64,000 bases of DNA from JBGTGT01 sp051439375 (GCA_051439375.1 JBFRWB010000195.1:1-64000); one strand, 5' to 3'; shown: positions 25,818-35,252, counted from the first letter of the stretch. The notes: a model not told the origin generated them from the letters alone. Made by a program: numbers and translations.

Positions 25818-28800
25818 ATGTCTGATACACAAGAAACACCGATCGCAGAAGGGATCACTGACCCCAAATTAGAACAATCTGCTACTCCATCGCCTTTAAC
25901 GGCTTCAAATGGGGCAGCTAGGGAGATTCAGTGGCGAGAAATCAGTCGGACAATTCTCAAACAGACTCAACCCATTAATCCTTTAACGACTCAACCTGAT
26001 GAATTCAACGCAAAAAGAGGTCATTGCTTTGTTAATCTCTTGCTATCTGATGAAAATGACCTTCAAACCCCAGAAGCTTTTTTTGACGCTTATTTTTTCC
26101 CTCGCCCTTATTCCCCCTACCGTATTGCTTTCATTGGCACAGCAGGAACGGGTAAAACCTTGATTTTGCAACGATTAGCCCAATGGTTATCCGATCAAGA
26201 CTATGGTATTCCTATCTGGATTAGTGCTAGAGAGTTAGGGACTTTATCCCTATCGGACTACCTCTATCAAAAATGGTTGCCTAAAGTGGTTAAATTGAGC
26301 AAAGAATCGCCAGAAGACCTAGAAAAAAGCTTGCGAGAGCTAATTCCTACAGGTCAGTTGTGGTTACTGCTAGATGGGATGGATTTTATTAAATTATCTG
26401 ATCAAACCACCCCCTTTTCTACTTTGGGACGGGTGATGCAAGATTTACAATATTGGGGACAAACGGTTAATATTGCCCTCAATTGTCGTAACCAGACATG
26501 GCAAGGGATTGCAGCAGGGGAATTATACGATCGCCGTGGGAAGTTTGACTGCTATTCCACCAGAGAACTTACTTATACTAGAGAAGTTCAACAATTTATT
26601 GAAGAATGGTTTCAAAATACTTCTTTTTCTAGCCAAAAACAAGAATTAAGTCACAGTTTAATCAGAAATTTAGCAACCGTCAATGTTGAAGCGATTCAAC
26701 AAGCCATTACTAATCCTCTTCGTTTATCCCTCCTTTGTCGTTGGTGGCCTCAACAGTCTTCCACGTTTCCCAACTCTCTGACAGAACTCTATGGCATTTT
26801 AGTGCAAGAATATTATCAATGGAAAGCTGAGACAACGGCACTTTCGCGAAAAAGTCAGGAAGAATTAAACCAGTGGTTGGGTGAAATTGCCCTTAAACAG
26901 TTAGAAACTGAAAAATTACTGATTATTCCCGAAAACGAGTCGTCTGAGTTAGCACTCACCTTGGCTTTGCAACTAGAATGGTTAGTCCCGCTTCCTGAAG
27001 AGCATACCTATATATTTAATGATGAAACATTTGTTGCCTATTTTGCTGCCCAAATGATAGGGCAAGGGGATGATTTTTTAGAGAAATATCAAGAAAATAT
27101 TGCTTATAGCGCAAATATAACCTTTTTAAGTCCTAATTGGTCAACGGTTCTCAACTTTTGGCTGGGGCGTGGTGATATTCCCACCGAAGCCAAAGACACC
27201 TTAATTCAGAAGTTAAGCAGCTTTAGTGACGGCTGTGATCCCTCTAATTTTTATGGTAAGCTTGCCTATTGTTTAGCGGGTGCGAGTCTGGCAAACTTTC
27301 CCCATACTCACCAAGGACAAGCAATTATTGATCAACTGATTCGTTGGGCATTTTCTCCTACCCCCGATCAAAAATTCCTCGTTAAACCCGCTTTAGAAAG
27401 CCTTGGACAAACCCATAGAGAATTAGCGATTAAACGGCTAATTGAGAGCTTTTTACGGCAACAGCCGCCCAATATGACCGATGAGGCGTGGCGGTGGTTA
27501 GCCAAAAAAGGGGTAGATCATCCAGTTGCGATCACGATTCTCAGCCAAATGATTGAAGAAAAGAGTTCTTTTGCCCTGTGTGTTGCTGCGGCTGAATGTT
27601 TGGGCAAAATTTCTTCAGGACATCCCCTTGCTCTCTCTGTTTTTATTAATCTTCTTAAAGCAACAGAAGATAAACTTCGTTGGATTGCCTTAAAAGGGTT
27701 GGCTAAAATCGGCAACCAACAACCATTAGCGATTACCGCTTTAGTGAAATATTTGACCCTTTTACGGGATTCCTCGCAACAAAGACGGGTTTTTCAATGT
27801 TTAGAGAAGATTGGACAGAGAAATGACCTTGCGATCGCTTCTATGGTTCAATTATTACGCTGTTCTTCCGATACCCACTTTCAACGCATGGCTGCCGAAT
27901 GTTTGGAAAAAATCGATTCGGGTAATACAATCGCCATTACCATTTTAGTAGAACTGCTAGAGGAGAAACAAACTGAAGAAATCCGACGGATGGCAGTGTA
28001 TAGCCTAGGAGAAGTTGAATCGGGTAATGAAGTGGCAATTCATGGTTTAGTTCAACTCCTGAGTCAAAGCCATGATGTGCTTACCCGATGGGTAGCCGTT
28101 AGTAGTTTAGGTAAAATTGGTAAAGATTCTCCTGAAGCTATCAATAGTTTGGTAAAACTGATTAATTCTTCAGATAGCCTCTTACTTCGTAAAGAAGCCG
28201 TCGAAAGCTTAGGAAAGCTAGATGCAACTCACCCGACAGCCATTGCTACCTTAGCCAAATGGATACAGGTAGGAAACGAAGAATCTTTGCGACGGGAAGC
28301 GGCTGAAAGCTTAGGTAAATTAGATCCGGGTAATCCTGAAGCGATCACTGCTTTAGTTCATCTGTTGCAAACCGCCGATGATCCCTTTACCCGTCGTCAA
28401 GCTGCTGCGAGTTTAGGTCGTATTGACTCAGGTAATTTAGAAGCCATTAATACCCTTGTGCAACTGATTAAAACCAGTCAAGATACGGATATTCAAAGTT
28501 TAGCCGCAGATAGTTTAGGGGAATTAGGGGCGAATAATCCGGCAGTCATTGCTACTTTAATCCGTTTATTAACTGCTACTAAGGATCAAGACACCTTACG
28601 GCGAACAGCAAGCAGTTTAGCCAAGGTAGGGAAAGGAAATCGAGAAGTGATTGCAACCATGATGGAGTTATTAACGAATGGTTTACAGGGAGATTCAACA
28701 GAAGCGACTCGCTTAGAATTGGCAGAAAGTTTGACAAAAATACTATATCCCAATCAGATCCGCCAAATCATTCCTTTTTTAAAAGCATTTCTCAGTGAGC

Positions 28801-29390
28801 CTCACCATCAAAGCGATCTTCCTTGTCAGGAGTTATTATGGCATTGCGTCCAACAATTAACCTACACTGAATTTTATCAAGTTTGGCATCAAGATAACTT
28901 AGCTTCGGTTTCAAATGCTCAGGTATCAGAAAGCGTTGGTGGGATAAATGGGGATTCAACGGAAGTATGGGTAAATAAGTTAAACACTGACCTCCAAAAT
29001 AATCCAAATTTAAGTCAAAAAGTCCATTTAATTTGTATTGATAGTGGTGACTTTTTAGATTTAGAGAATCCCACCGTAGATGTTTATGAGCAAATGTTAG
29101 CCCAAGGCTGTCCTGATTTTTCCCACGGAATTCCTGAAACCTTATCGATGTTGCGCTTATATTGGCAGTTACTTCGGCGTGATTATCCTGAAAAAACGTT
29201 TATTTTTATCTTCTACGGCACTTTAATCAATGATCCGACCTTAAAACCCTTTTGGCAATTACTCAGCAAATTTCACAGTCAAATCGCTATCGTAGGAGAA
29301 TCTAAGATCAATACCTTAACCCATTTTTCCCTAGATAATCCTCAATTAATGACAGAAATCCTAACGTGGATCGAAAATAGCTTAAACTAA
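25818..29390 (+). CDS. NACHT NTPase with HEAT repeats (NLR-like)
   Basis: 1190 residues. A short N-terminal region (~1-95) lacks a recognisable effector domain. The NACHT NTPase (~96-400) has Walker A GTAGTGKT (residues 107-114), Walker B-type WLLLDGMD, and ALNCRNQTW as the sensor region. Residues ~530-960 are HEAT-like repeats of ~31 residues, with units such as SLGKLDPGNPEAITALVHLL. The last ~120 residues form an alpha/beta domain (LICIDSGDFLDLE, FIFIFYGTLINDP). Bacterial NACHT proteins include antiphage (bNACHT) members in which repeats sense and the N- or C-terminal part acts; that role is inferred. The gene is flanked by housekeeping-type genes, with no partner effector beside it. Confidence 0.85.
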   Translation: MSDTQETPIAEGITDPKLEQSATPSPLTASNGAAREIQWREISRTILKQTQPINPLTTQPDEFNAKRGHCFVNLLLSDENDLQTPEAFFDAYFFPRPYSPYRIAFIGTAGTGKTLILQRLAQWLSDQDYGIPIWISARELGTLSLSDYLYQKWLPKVVKLSKESPEDLEKSLRELIPTGQLWLLLDGMDFIKLSDQTTPFSTLGRVMQDLQYWGQTVNIALNCRNQTWQGIAAGELYDRRGKFDCYSTRELTYTREVQQFIEEWFQNTSFSSQKQELSHSLIRNLATVNVEAIQQAITNPLRLSLLCRWWPQQSSTFPNSLTELYGILVQEYYQWKAETTALSRKSQEELNQWLGEIALKQLETEKLLIIPENESSELALTLALQLEWLVPLPEEHTYIFNDETFVAYFAAQMIGQGDDFLEKYQENIAYSANITFLSPNWSTVLNFWLGRGDIPTEAKDTLIQKLSSFSDGCDPSNFYGKLAYCLAGASLANFPHTHQGQAIIDQLIRWAFSPTPDQKFLVKPALESLGQTHRELAIKRLIESFLRQQPPNMTDEAWRWLAKKGVDHPVAITILSQMIEEKSSFALCVAAAECLGKISSGHPLALSVFINLLKATEDKLRWIALKGLAKIGNQQPLAITALVKYLTLLRDSSQQRRVFQCLEKIGQRNDLAIASMVQLLRCSSDTHFQRMAAECLEKIDSGNTIAITILVELLEEKQTEEIRRMAVYSLGEVESGNEVAIHGLVQLLSQSHDVLTRWVAVSSLGKIGKDSPEAINSLVKLINSSDSLLLRKEAVESLGKLDATHPTAIATLAKWIQVGNEESLRREAAESLGKLDPGNPEAITALVHLLQTADDPFTRRQAAASLGRIDSGNLEAINTLVQLIKTSQDTDIQSLAADSLGELGANNPAVIATLIRLLTATKDQDTLRRTASSLAKVGKGNREVIATMMELLTNGLQGDSTEATRLELAESLTKILYPNQIRQIIPFLKAFLSEPHHQSDLPCQELLWHCVQQLTYTEFYQVWHQDNLASVSNAQVSESVGGINGDSTEVWVNKLNTDLQNNPNLSQKVHLICIDSGDFLDLENPTVDVYEQMLAQGCPDFSHGIPETLSMLRLYWQLLRRDYPEKTFIFIFYGTLINDPTLKPFWQLLSKFHSQIAIVGESKINTLTHFSLDNPQLMTEILTWIENSLN

Positions 29391-29422
29391 AGGAAGAAAA
29401 GCAAATTTTCCCGAAACAATAG

Positions 29423-30994
29423 ATGAATAGACGCACCTTACTAAGATTAGTGAGCAGAGCAGGAGGAACGGCTGCCATGCTCACAACAATGAAAGCAATA
29501 GGACTACTAAACAGTGAGGCGACAAAGGCAGAGTATCCTAATTTACCCGTTGGTTCAGGAAATGGGATAAAAATTGCCATTCTTGGGGCAGGAATTGCTG
29601 GAATGACTGCGGCGTATGAGTTATCAAAGGCGGGCTACCAATGTACCTTGCTTGAAGCAAGGGAACGAGCCGGAGGAAGATGTTGGACAATTCGTAGAGG
29701 AGACACCATTCGCGAGCTAGATAGTCAACAAACCTGTCAATTTGACTCAGATGATTACTTATATATGAATGTGGGGGCGGCTCGTATTCCGCACCATCAT
29801 CGAGCTTTATTAGGTTACTGCAAGGAATTTGGCGTTCCTTTGCAGGTCATCGTTAATGACAATCGAGCTTGTTTTTTTCACGATGAAAATAGCTTTAATG
29901 GTCAACCCGTGCTAAATCGTCGTCTGATGAATGATCGACGGGGATATATGGCAGAATTATTGGCTAAATCAGTGAGCCAAAATGCCTTAGATCAACCCCT
30001 TCAACCCGAAGAGCAAGAACGACTTTTAGCAATGATTAGACGGTTTGGGGACTTAAACCCAGATTTACAATATAAAGGATCGAGTCGTAGCGGTTATGCT
30101 CAAGTCCCCGACGTGGAGTCTGAGGGAGAAATTATCGAACCTTTACCCTTTTCAGAGGTATTAAAATCAGATTTCTGGCGATATAAGATGGATTTTAGCG
30201 AAACCCACAAACAAGCCCCCACTTTACTCGAACCGATTGGGGGAATGGATCAAATTGCGAAAGCCTTTGAGAAAAAAGTCGGTCATCTGATTCGATATAA
30301 TGCAGAAGTGACCCAACTGCGGAAAACAGAGAAAGGGGTTCAGATTCTTTACAAAGATAAAAAAAGAGAAATTAAAGAGAAATTAGAAGCTGATTTTGCC
30401 ATTTGTACCCTTCCTTTACCCGTTCTTGCCTCTCTGGATACGGATTTTTCCCCCTCCCACCAAGCAGCGATCGCCGTTGGGGCTAAGTCTTATATCAGAG
30501 CCATTAAACATGGTTTCCAAGCCAAACGCCGCTTTTGGGAAGAAGATGCGGCAATTTATGGAGGAATTTCGTGGACAAGTCAGGATATTACCCAAATTTG
30601 GTATCCTTCCCATGGATTTCACCAACCCACTGGGATCATTGTTGGGGCTTATATTTGGAGTAATTCTATTAGCGATCGCATTGAAGTGTTACCTATTGCC
30701 CAACGCTTACAAAGAGCGATTACAGAAGGAACAGCGATTCATCCCACCTACACAGAAGATATTCAACCAGAGACAGGGATGAGCATTGCATGGGGAAAAA
30801 TCCCCTATAGTTTGGGAGGATGGTTAAGTTGGGATGAAAAAGAGCGTCAAACCGCTTATCCAGTATTGAATCAACCCGATGGTCGAATTTATTTAGCAGG
30901 AGAACATCTAAGTTATCTAACTGGATGGCAAGAAGGGGCGATTCTTTCGGCTCATAAAGTGGTCAAAGCGATCAATTCAGCCCCATTAATTTAA
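29423..30994 (+). CDS. Tat-exported FAD amine/L-amino-acid oxidase
   Basis: 523 residues. The N-terminus MNRRTLLRLVSRAGG has a twin-arginine signal, so export of a folded flavoprotein to the periplasm or thylakoid side is predicted. The FAD-binding Rossmann motif IAILGAGIAGMTAAYELS and the amine-oxidase signature ARERAGGRCWTIRRGD follow, with the C-terminal FAD motif RIYLAGEHLSYLTGWQEGA. It resembles cyanobacterial basic L-amino-acid oxidases/dehydrogenases (Slr0782 of Synechocystis type), which oxidise arginine and lysine. It starts 32 bp after the NACHT gene; a shared transcript is possible but not functionally obvious. Confidence 0.85.
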   Translation: MNRRTLLRLVSRAGGTAAMLTTMKAIGLLNSEATKAEYPNLPVGSGNGIKIAILGAGIAGMTAAYELSKAGYQCTLLEARERAGGRCWTIRRGDTIRELDSQQTCQFDSDDYLYMNVGAARIPHHHRALLGYCKEFGVPLQVIVNDNRACFFHDENSFNGQPVLNRRLMNDRRGYMAELLAKSVSQNALDQPLQPEEQERLLAMIRRFGDLNPDLQYKGSSRSGYAQVPDVESEGEIIEPLPFSEVLKSDFWRYKMDFSETHKQAPTLLEPIGGMDQIAKAFEKKVGHLIRYNAEVTQLRKTEKGVQILYKDKKREIKEKLEADFAICTLPLPVLASLDTDFSPSHQAAIAVGAKSYIRAIKHGFQAKRRFWEEDAAIYGGISWTSQDITQIWYPSHGFHQPTGIIVGAYIWSNSISDRIEVLPIAQRLQRAITEGTAIHPTYTEDIQPETGMSIAWGKIPYSLGGWLSWDEKERQTAYPVLNQPDGRIYLAGEHLSYLTGWQEGAILSAHKVVKAINSAPLI

Positions 30995-31053
30995 CAATTT
31001 CGTTAAAATTGGAAGCTAAACTTTTCGTGATGTGTCGGGAGTGACTATCAATT

Positions 31054-32391
31054 ATGAGTGATCGTTTGAACTTCTTAGGGATGAAACCTTCCTTGGCTGT
31101 TACTTTAGCCACAACCTTTGCCCTGAGTACCTTTTTAGCAGGATGTAATCCAGAAACCCCCACCCCAACCGCTTCCCCTTCTCCTGATAGCAGTCCTGTC
31201 AGTAGCGTAGGAGAAGGCTTAAAATTAGGCACATTACTACCTCTGACTGGAGATTTAGCTCCCATTGGTCAAAATATGCCCCAAGCCGTTCAATTAGCCG
31301 TAGATGAAATCAATGCCTGTGGTGGTGTCAATGACGGTGAAGTAACTATCGTGAGTGAAGACAGTCAAACCGATCCGGCGGCGGGTATTGCTGCTATGAC
31401 TAAACTAGCAGAAGTGGATAAAGTGGCCGGTGTAGTTGGTTCATTCGCAAGTAGTGTTTCTAGTGCAGCCGTGGATGTGGCTGTGCGTAATAACGTAATG
31501 ATGATTTCTCCCGGTAGTACCAGTCCTGTCTTTACGGAACGGGCAGCAAATGGTGATTTTAACGGGTATTGGGCAAGAACTGCTCCCCCCGATACTTATC
31601 AAGCCCTTGCCTTAGCTGCCCTCGCAGGAAAGCAAGGATTTAATAATGTTTCTACCGTGGTTATTAATAATGATTATGGGGTAGGCTTTGAACAACAATT
31701 TGTTAATGCTTTTACGGGACTAGGGGGAACAATAACCAATCAAGAAAGCCCTGTGCGTTATGATCCTAAAGCAGCCACCCTAGATACAGAAGCAGCAGCA
31801 GCCTTTGCTGATAGTCCAGATGCTGTGGCTGCGGTTCTTTATTCAGAAACGGGCAGTATTTTACTGCAATCTGCTTATAAACAGGGCTTAAGTGAAGGGG
31901 TAACTGTTCTTCTTACAGATGGGGTTTATGCCGAAGATTTTATTAAGCAGGTAGGCACGACAGCCGATGGTAAGTTTATTTTAGCGGGTGCATTAGGCAC
32001 AGTACCGGGGGCAAATGGTCAATCTTTAGAAGCCTTTTCTGCTAAGTGGAAGGAAGCAACGGGTAAGGAAGTAACCGCTTTTGTTCCCCACAGTTGGGAT
32101 GCTGCCATTTTACTTATGTTAGCGGCTCAAGCTGCCGGAGAAAACACAGGAACGGGCATTCAGAGCAAACTACTAGACGTGGCTAATGCGCCTGGCCAAG
32201 AAGTGAGTGATCCTTGTGAGGCAATGGAGTTACTTCGTAATGGAGAGGAAATTAATTATCAAGGGGCCAGTGGAAATGTGGATATTGATGACAAAGGGGA
32301 TGTTGTCGGTGGTTATGATGTTTGGACGGTTAATGATGATGGTACATTAGCGGTTATTGATAATGTGAATCCTGCCATTAAGGAAGAATAA
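31054..32391 (+). CDS. amino-acid ABC transporter substrate-binding lipoprotein (NatB-like)
   Basis: 445 residues from the first ATG; the ATG at 31081 (MKPSLAVTL) is an alternative with a more typical signal peptide. The lipobox LAGC is followed by a Pro/Thr/Ser-rich linker and the type I periplasmic binding fold (LKLGTLLPLTGDLAPIGQNM, SFASSVSSAAVDVAV). This matches branched-chain/neutral amino-acid binding proteins, in particular NatB of the cyanobacterial N-I system. No permease or ATPase genes are adjacent, so it must use a transporter encoded elsewhere. It sits 59 bp after an amino-acid oxidase gene. Confidence 0.85.
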   Translation: MSDRLNFLGMKPSLAVTLATTFALSTFLAGCNPETPTPTASPSPDSSPVSSVGEGLKLGTLLPLTGDLAPIGQNMPQAVQLAVDEINACGGVNDGEVTIVSEDSQTDPAAGIAAMTKLAEVDKVAGVVGSFASSVSSAAVDVAVRNNVMMISPGSTSPVFTERAANGDFNGYWARTAPPDTYQALALAALAGKQGFNNVSTVVINNDYGVGFEQQFVNAFTGLGGTITNQESPVRYDPKAATLDTEAAAAFADSPDAVAAVLYSETGSILLQSAYKQGLSEGVTVLLTDGVYAEDFIKQVGTTADGKFILAGALGTVPGANGQSLEAFSAKWKEATGKEVTAFVPHSWDAAILLMLAAQAAGENTGTGIQSKLLDVANAPGQEVSDPCEAMELLRNGEEINYQGASGNVDIDDKGDVVGGYDVWTVNDDGTLAVIDNVNPAIKEE

Positions 32392-32452
32392 AACTAGGCT
32401 TGTGGGATGTAGGGGTGATTCATGAGTTGCCCCTGCACAAGTCGAAAGGAAA

Positions 32453-32529
32453 AATGAAGAATGAAAAATGAAGAATGAAGAATGAAAAATGAAGAATGAA
32501 AAATGAAAAATGAAGAATGAAAAATGAAA
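32453..32529. repeat. heptamer array AATGAAR x11
   Basis: Eleven consecutive AATGAAA or AATGAAG units run directly into the 70-bp dispersed element that follows. The same junction, with only three units, occurs at 47162. The reverse strand reads as a Phe/Ile/His-rich frame, which is an artefact. Confidence 0.93.
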
Positions 32530-32530
32530 A

Positions 32531-32600
32531 AGTAAAACCCTGATCATGACTAAGGTTTAGCTGTTACAAATGTCAAACAGCGATCAGGCGTAGGGCTATA
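32531..32600. repeat. 70-bp dispersed repeat, copy 1
   Basis: From AGTAAAACCCTGATCATGAC to GCGTAGGGCTATA this matches 47184-47253 with six substitutions and no gap (by eye). Arms CCTGATC/GATCAGG enclose a second pair GCTGTT/AACAGC, so this copy can form a nested stem; the inner arms are damaged in the other copy. Confidence 0.9.
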
Positions 32601-32630
32601 CATTCACAAATAATAAGTATTAAGTAATAA

Positions 32631-32697
32631 GTAGGGGCGGGTTTTTAACTAAAGTTTATGGTGTAATTAGAAATTTACTAGATAAATCCGCCCGTAC
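32631..32697. repeat. 67-bp element with terminal inverted repeats
   Basis: The left end GTAGGGGCGGGTTT and the right end AAATCCGCCCGTAC are imperfect inverted repeats around an AT-rich core. It looks like a MITE-type element. No second copy is seen in this window. Confidence 0.6.
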
Positions 32698-32764
32698 ATT
32701 TATCTGTCTGAAGCCCTAGGACTCAAAAATGAAGATTTTTGCTCTTTTCTTCATAAATGAATCG

Positions 32765-32848
32765 GTTTTAGACCTTGATATTCGGGTTTCCTTTTATTTA
32801 TTACTTATTATTTATTACTTATTACTTAAACCCGAAGGGTTTTGATAA
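32765..32848 (+). repeat. dispersed TTATTACTTA-type repeat, copy 1
   Basis: CGGTTTTAGA begins a stretch that continues through TTTATTACTTATTA-type units and ends AAACCCGAAGGGTTTTGATA, with a hairpin AAACCC-GAA-GGGTTT. The reverse complement of 40683-40782 has the same order of parts, so this is a dispersed element present in both orientations. Confidence 0.7.
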
Positions 32849-32919
32849 TTCCCATAGCTGTGAGACGGGAAAACGTTATAATTAATTTTGTTGTTTAGAA
32901 ATGTTAAGAATAACAAATC

Positions 32920-33906
32920 ATGGTTTTATATTATGTACTAGGTGCTGTTGCTTCCTTGCTGTTAGGCGGCATCATTGTTTATTTAATGACGGCTCGTAGC
33001 TACGAATCTTCAGAAACAGTAGCAAATTCCTATGATCAATGGACAGATGACGGTATTTTGGAGTTTTATTGGGGAGATCATATTCATTTAGGTCATTACG
33101 GTTCACCACCACAACGTAAAGATTTCTTACAAGCTAAAGCGGATTTTGTTCACGAAATGGTTAAATGGGGCGGTTTGGATAAACTCCCTCGTGGAACAAC
33201 TGTTTTAGATGTGGGGTGTGGTTTTGGCGGTAGTAGCCGTATCCTAGCGAAAGATTATGGATTTGATGCAACAGGAATTACGATTAGTCCCAAACAGGTA
33301 AAACGGGCGCAAGAGCTAACAGCAGAAGGCTTAACTGCCCAATTTAAAGTCGATGATGCTTTAAACCTTTCTTTTCCTGATAATAGCTTTGATGTGGTTT
33401 GGTCGATTGAAGCGGGTCCCCATATGCCAGATAAAGCGAAATATGCCTCAGAAATGATGCGAGTCTTAAAGCCCGGTGGTATTTTAGTGGTTGCTGACTG
33501 GAATCAACGAGATGACCGTCAAATTCCCCTTAATTTCTGGGAAAAACCTGTCATGCGCCAATTATTGGATCAATGGTCCCACCCCTCTTTTTCTAGTATC
33601 GAAGGCTTTTCTGAACAAATCGCTGAAACAGGATTAGTGGATGGGGAAGTAATTACAGCAGATTGGACTAAAGAAACCCTTCCGTCTTGGTTAGAATCGA
33701 TTTGGCAAGGAATTGTCCGTCCTCAAGGCTTAATCCGCTTTGGTTTCTCTGGATTTATTAAATCTCTACGGGAAGTTCCCACCATGCTTTTAATGCGGGT
33801 TGGCTTTGGTAGTGGCCTTTGTCGCTTCGGAATGTTTCGTGCAGTGAAATCAGTTAATAATTCTTCTACAACGACTACAACTGCAAACGAAATGGTTGGT
33901 GTTTAG
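32920..33906 (+). CDS. MPBQ/MSBQ methyltransferase (tocopherol/plastoquinone pathway)
   Basis: 328 residues. An N-terminal membrane anchor (~4-22) is followed by a SAM-dependent methyltransferase domain with motif I VLDVGCGFGGSSRIL, the preceding YWGDHIHLGHYG, and IEAGPHMPDKAKYA. The C-terminal part has WNQRDDRQIPLNFWEKPVMR. These features agree closely with Synechocystis Sll0418, which methylates 2-methyl-6-phytyl- or solanesyl-benzoquinone at the inner envelope/thylakoid membrane. The gene is alone between repeat-rich gaps. Confidence 0.92.
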   Translation: MVLYYVLGAVASLLLGGIIVYLMTARSYESSETVANSYDQWTDDGILEFYWGDHIHLGHYGSPPQRKDFLQAKADFVHEMVKWGGLDKLPRGTTVLDVGCGFGGSSRILAKDYGFDATGITISPKQVKRAQELTAEGLTAQFKVDDALNLSFPDNSFDVVWSIEAGPHMPDKAKYASEMMRVLKPGGILVVADWNQRDDRQIPLNFWEKPVMRQLLDQWSHPSFSSIEGFSEQIAETGLVDGEVITADWTKETLPSWLESIWQGIVRPQGLIRFGFSGFIKSLREVPTMLLMRVGFGSGLCRFGMFRAVKSVNNSSTTTTTANEMVGV

Positions 33907-33910
33907 AAGC

Positions 33911-34010
33911 TATGAGGTGTTAGGTTTTAGGTGTTAGGTTTTAGGTGCTAGGTATGAGGTTTAAATCGTTTAAAACTAAAACCACCCAACCAGCAAACCC
34001 ATAACCTAAC
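33911..34010. repeat. TAGGTGT/TAGGTTT heptamer block with complementary right half
   Basis: Heptamers such as TAGGTTT and TAGGTGT fill 33911-33960. The right part (AACCCATAACCTAACATC, ~33995-34012) is roughly complementary to the left part (GATGTTAGGTT-like), so the transcript could fold. It resembles the block upstream of pixL. Confidence 0.65.
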
Positions 34011-34073
34011 ATCTCTATTTGACAAAAATATTCTTATCCAAAATTCAGGTTAATTAGGTTTTAATTAACAGTT

Positions 34074-35252
34074 ATGTCAGATAAAATTGCAATTATCGGG
34101 TCAGGAATTGGTGGGTTAACCCTTGCTTGTGCATTAAGTAAAAAAGGAATTGACTATCAACTCTACGAACAAGCAGATTCTTTTGAAGCATTAGGTTATG
34201 GGATTCAAGTCAGCCCCAATGTGGTAAGAGTTTTACATGAATTAGGGTTAGAAAAACCGTTAAAAGACATTTCTCATTTATGTCAAGGGTTTGAATTACG
34301 TTCTTTTTCTTCGGATGAAATCTTAGCCCAATGGAAACTAAATAGTCAAGTTCCTTATTATCAATGTCGGCGTGCTGATTTACATCAATTATTATTTGAT
34401 AGTCTTCCTGATAAAAATAAAATTTGCTTTTCTCATCGTTTATCATCCTTTCAACAAGAAGAGAAATCACTGGTTTTAAATTTTTCTCAACAAAAATCAG
34501 TTACAACTAAGGCAATGGTAGCAGCCGATGGTGTGCGTTCTCAAATTAGAAAAACATTTTTTGCTCAAAGTCAGGTTAGATATGCAGGTTACACGGCTTT
34601 TCGGGCTATTTTACCGTTTAAATCTCATTATAATTATATATTAGGAAAAGCAATGGTTTGGATGGGAGAAGATCATCATGTTGTTGTTTATCCTAATGGT
34701 AGTCAACAAGAATGGATTAATGTGGTTTTAGTCTTAAAAAATAAAAACTGGAATGAGGAAGGCTGGTCAATTTTAGCAGATAAAAATACAGTGGCTAAAA
34801 ACTTTAATAATCAATCTTCTTTATTAAAGAAAATTCTTGATGATATAGTTGCAAGCCCTGAACCTTGTCTAAAATGGGGCTTATTTCTCCATGAACCCCT
34901 CCCTTATTGGTCTAAAGGCAATATTACCCTATTAGGAGATGCAGCCCATCCTATGCTACCATTTCAGGCGCAAGGGGCAGCAATGGCCATAGAAGATGCT
35001 TATATTCTAGCAACTTGTTTAGCCCAAGCAAAAGAGATAAAAACCGCTTTTGTTAACTATCAAACTATCCGTTTACAAAGAACAGCAAACGTTCAAAAAG
35101 TTTCTCGTAAAAATGCAGATGTTTTTCATGCGTCGGGTTTAACTGCTATCGCAAGAGATAATGTTTTTCGCATTTTATCTCAACTTAATCCTAATTTTTT
35201 TAATCAGCGTTCCGCTTGGATTTATGATTATGATGTTAGTAAGTATAGTTAA
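34074..35252 (+). CDS. FAD-dependent monooxygenase
   Basis: 392 residues of the p-hydroxybenzoate hydroxylase fold. The N-terminal dinucleotide motif IAIIGSGIGGLTLACALS, the central DG motif VAADGVRSQIRK and the second FAD motif ITLLGDAAHPMLPFQAQG are complete. Substrate cannot be read from the sequence; relatives include salicylate hydroxylases and ring-epoxidising enzymes. The gene is more AT-rich than its neighbours and stands next to a toxin-antitoxin pair, which hints at horizontal acquisition. Confidence 0.85.
   Translation: MSDKIAIIGSGIGGLTLACALSKKGIDYQLYEQADSFEALGYGIQVSPNVVRVLHELGLEKPLKDISHLCQGFELRSFSSDEILAQWKLNSQVPYYQCRRADLHQLLFDSLPDKNKICFSHRLSSFQQEEKSLVLNFSQQKSVTTKAMVAADGVRSQIRKTFFAQSQVRYAGYTAFRAILPFKSHYNYILGKAMVWMGEDHHVVVYPNGSQQEWINVVLVLKNKNWNEEGWSILADKNTVAKNFNNQSSLLKKILDDIVASPEPCLKWGLFLHEPLPYWSKGNITLLGDAAHPMLPFQAQGAAMAIEDAYILATCLAQAKEIKTAFVNYQTIRLQRTANVQKVSRKNADVFHASGLTAIARDNVFRILSQLNPNFFNQRSAWIYDYDVSKYS

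Noticed and set aside
32347..32547. Phe/His/Ile-rich minus-strand frame
   Set aside because: It is the translation of the AATGAAR heptamer array and has no non-repetitive part with a start site.
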